From Spirochaetales bacterium (GTDB lineage: Bacteria > Spirochaetota > Spirochaetia > Sphaerochaetales > Sphaerochaetaceae), in assembly GCA_022771185.1 (NCBI GenBank), contig JALFCJ010000126.1, forward strand, positions 1 through 7,000: a DNA stretch of 7,000 nucleotides, read 5' to 3'. Made by a program: the position numbers and the translations under genes. Positions 5,645 to 7,000 of this stretch are shown here, one piece after another; the first letter of the stretch is position 1, and the number at the start of each line of letters is the position of its first letter. Under the pieces are notes generated by a model. The model ran no database searches. It saw only the letters and a list, made by a program, of their open reading frames with translations, and was not told where the DNA came from.

Positions 5645-6309
5645 ATCCCTTTTCATCCCTAGTCCTGTTGATACTTGCCAGTATCGCATCATCCCTTCTA
5701 TCTGGGTATGAAACTATAGTAGTTCTTCTCCTAGTAGTCATCGTCCCCTTTTTCTTCAATGTAAATATATTGAGGATAATGTGGTCCATGAAAGTAATGC
5801 TGATTACAGCTCTCCTTATTTTCCTATTCTCTTACTTCGGAAAAGGGACACTGTTTTCATCTCTCTCGGAGAGTGCAAAGTTCCTTTCGATCATTGGGCT
5901 ATCAGCTCTATACATAAAGAAATCTGACTTAATAGATCTTTCTACAACTATGGGCTCTATTCTTTCTCCTATCTTTGGCAAGAGAGGAAGAAAGGCGGCT
6001 TCGGCTGTGATGATGACTCTAGCCCTCTTTCCTATTATCTTCTCCACAGCCACAGAGATGATGAACGCCAGGCGTTCCAGAGGAGGTAGTTTTCTCTATC
6101 ACCCCATAAAATCTATTACTGAATATACACTCTCGATGATGAGGCTGTTGTTTCAGAAGGTAGTCATATTCCAAGATGCACTTTACTCAAGAAGCTGGAC
6201 CACTGGTGGAGAGAGGACAAAGGTGTTACTTGGAAAAAGAGATTGGACCATAATGGTTCTTTCCTTACTCCTCTTTATAGGGTTTGTGTTATGGAAAAAA
6301 GTGTTCTAA
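5632..6309 (+). CDS. ecfT: ECF transporter transmembrane coupling protein (EcfT/CbiQ type)
   Basis: A 225-residue membrane protein with hydrophobic spans near 8-23, 27-42, 53-70, 83-95, 125-140 and 205-221. EcfT proteins link the ATPase to a substrate-binding S protein through two cytoplasmic coupling helices. The first arginine box is clear (ARRSRGG, 146-152). The second, normally Ala-Arg-Gly, looks degenerate (ALYSRSWTTGG, 183-193). The start lies inside the ATPase gene with GAGG at 5621-5624, seven bases upstream, so the two subunits are translationally coupled. No S protein gene occurs in the window, so the substrate cannot be read from context. The weak second box may mean an unusual ATPase contact, or just family divergence. 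Confidence 0.85.
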   Translation: MAQINPFSSLVLLILASIASSLLSGYETIVVLLLVVIVPFFFNVNILRIMWSMKVMLITALLIFLFSYFGKGTLFSSLSESAKFLSIIGLSALYIKKSDLIDLSTTMGSILSPIFGKRGRKAASAVMMTLALFPIIFSTATEMMNARRSRGGSFLYHPIKSITEYTLSMMRLLFQKVVIFQDALYSRSWTTGGERTKVLLGKRDWTIMVLSLLLFIGFVLWKKVF

Positions 6310-6842
6310 GAAAAGAGATGATCAATACTCTACGTTCCTTTGACAGAAAGGAAGAAGAATCAAAAGTGATCTGTAGAGCACTTCTTTCCCTCCCCTCTTA
6401 TAAGGAAGCAGAGACTATCCTTGCATTCTCTCCTCTCTCGACTGAGCCCGATATCTCTCCGTTATTAAGTGATGATAGAGTTCTTTTTCCCTTTATTACG
6501 GGAGAGGGAGAAATGGAGTTTGGAAAGGGAGAGATGGTAAGGAACAAACTTGGTTTTCTTGAGCCGAGAATAAAAGAAAAAGTGAAATACAACAAAGCTA
6601 TTATTCTGGTTCCCCTTCTTGCCATCGATAAGTCTCTATATAGACTTGGAAGAGGAAAAGGCTTCTATGATGACTACATCAAGAGAAATAGAGAGAGACT
6701 CTTTTCCATCGCCCTCGCCTTTTCTCCGTCTTTTGTAGAAAAAATAGAAATAGATGAGTGGGACGAAAGAATGGATGCTCTTATAGTGAATGGAGAGATA
6801 AAATATCCCCAGGCCGTTTCCAGCTCTGGGGATTGGATATGA
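6291..6842 (+). CDS. 5-formyltetrahydrofolate cyclo-ligase (methenyltetrahydrofolate synthetase)
   Basis: A 183-residue protein of the FCL family (ygfA/fau/MTHFS), which uses ATP to convert 5-formyltetrahydrofolate to 5,10-methenyltetrahydrofolate and so returns this dead-end folate to one-carbon metabolism. The N-terminal KSVLRKEM matches the family's basic ATP-contacting start. FSPLSTEPDISPLL (46-59) is the folate-site region. RLGRGKGFYDDYI (118-130) is the hallmark glycine-rich ATP motif, and MDALIVNGEI (161-170) is the usual C-terminal segment. I chose ATG 6291 rather than an in-frame ATG at 6243, because the family begins here and AGGG lies eight bases upstream; the longer form would add 16 residues of unrelated sequence. 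It overlaps the ecfT end by 19 bp, placing it in the transporter transcript. This hints at, but does not prove, a folate-related cargo. Confidence 0.9.
   Translation: MEKSVLRKEMINTLRSFDRKEEESKVICRALLSLPSYKEAETILAFSPLSTEPDISPLLSDDRVLFPFITGEGEMEFGKGEMVRNKLGFLEPRIKEKVKYNKAIILVPLLAIDKSLYRLGRGKGFYDDYIKRNRERLFSIALAFSPSFVEKIEIDEWDERMDALIVNGEIKYPQAVSSSGDWI
6799..6833 (-). terminator. Hairpin in the 3' end of the folate gene, likely terminator for the convergent hsp20 gene
   Basis: ATCCCCAG (6805-6812) and CTGGGGAT (6826-6833) form a perfect 8-bp, GC-rich stem with a 13-base loop. On the minus strand the stem is followed by ATTTTATC, a short T-rich tail, 25 bases after the Hsp20 stop codon. On the plus strand no T run follows. 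The terminator of one gene would thus be embedded in the coding end of the other. Confidence 0.4.
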
Positions 6843-6857
6843 TAGCTTCCAATTAAT

Positions 6858-7000
6858 TTAGTTAATCTTGACTTCGATTCTGCTCTTCTGGGCTCTCTGA
6901 GTCTTAGGAAGAGTGATGGAGAGGATGCCGTTCTTGCTCTCGGCCTTGATATTTTCCTCGTCCACGTCATCAGGGAGTGTGAAGGATCTGGAGAATGATG
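6858..7000 (-). CDS. Small heat shock protein Hsp20/alpha-crystallin family, C-terminal part
   Basis: The minus strand is open from the window edge to TAA at 6860-6858 and gives the last 46 residues of a small heat shock protein, an ATP-independent chaperone that holds unfolded proteins as large oligomers. The segment FSRSFTLPDDVDEENIKA is the end of the alpha-crystallin domain, followed by the hallmark SKNGILSITLPK strand pair. The short tail contains the I-x-I/V oligomerisation motif (IEV in SRIEVKIN). The gene is convergent with the folate cyclo-ligase gene, with only 15 bp between stops. Its codons look more GC-rich (GAC, GTG, GAG, AAG, ATC) than the neighbours', as expected for a highly expressed gene. 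The promoter and start lie outside the window. Confidence 0.93.
   Translation of the reverse strand, partial: SFSRSFTLPDDVDEENIKAESKNGILSITLPKTQRAQKSRIEVKIN

Noticed and set aside
6243..6290. An earlier in-frame start for the folate cyclo-ligase gene
   Set aside because: The extra 16 residues do not resemble the family N-terminus and lie well inside ecfT; ATG 6291 has a plausible AGGG site and gives the usual family length.

Overview
This window is bacterial chromosomal DNA of roughly 40% GC, densely packed on both strands. Arginine is mostly AGA/AGG, many hydrophobic proteins are serine-rich, and the single tRNA gene does not encode its CCA end. This would fit a host-associated spirochaete or a similar low-to-moderate GC anaerobe, but nothing here fixes the taxon and I hold that guess loosely.

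Layout. (1) 1-1138, minus strand: a 2-dehydropantoate 2-reductase family gene (PanE/ApbA), overlapped by 20 bp by the start of an unrecognised gene that leaves the window at base 1. (2) 1139-2792: an accessory stretch with long non-coding parts around a HigB/HigA-type toxin-antitoxin pair on the minus strand, with its own promoter, an 18-bp palindromic operator and a terminator. This stretch lies directly 3' of (3) a tRNA-Phe(GAA) gene on the minus strand (2793-2865), which has a good promoter and a downstream hairpin. A 12/13 match to the tRNA 3' end recurs at 1390-1402 in the same orientation. The interval may therefore be the remnant of a small element integrated at tRNA-Phe. (4) 2926-4790, minus strand: a two-gene operon with a TAATG overlap, made of an unrecognised 162-aa protein and an eight-span membrane protein with a long cytoplasmic-type tail, the last ~120 residues of which are almost only Arg, Asp and Tyr. 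(5) 4907-6842, plus strand: a compact operon of an ECF transporter ATPase (EcfA/CbiO type), an ECF transmembrane coupling protein (EcfT/CbiQ type) and 5-formyltetrahydrofolate cyclo-ligase, all overlapping. (6) 6858-7000, minus strand: the C-terminal end of an Hsp20/alpha-crystallin small heat shock protein, convergent with the folate gene.

How they work together. The ECF ATPase and T protein would power uptake of a vitamin or metal bound by a substrate protein not encoded here. The folate gene sits in the same transcript, so coenzyme nutrition is a reasonable theme, shared loosely with the pantoate reductase family gene. The unknown membrane operon diverges from the ECF operon across a 116-bp region carrying overlapping candidate promoters. 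The most unusual items are the R/D/Y-tailed membrane protein and the possible tRNA-anchored toxin-antitoxin remnant. I do not see a recognisable multi-gene defence or mobile system beyond that.
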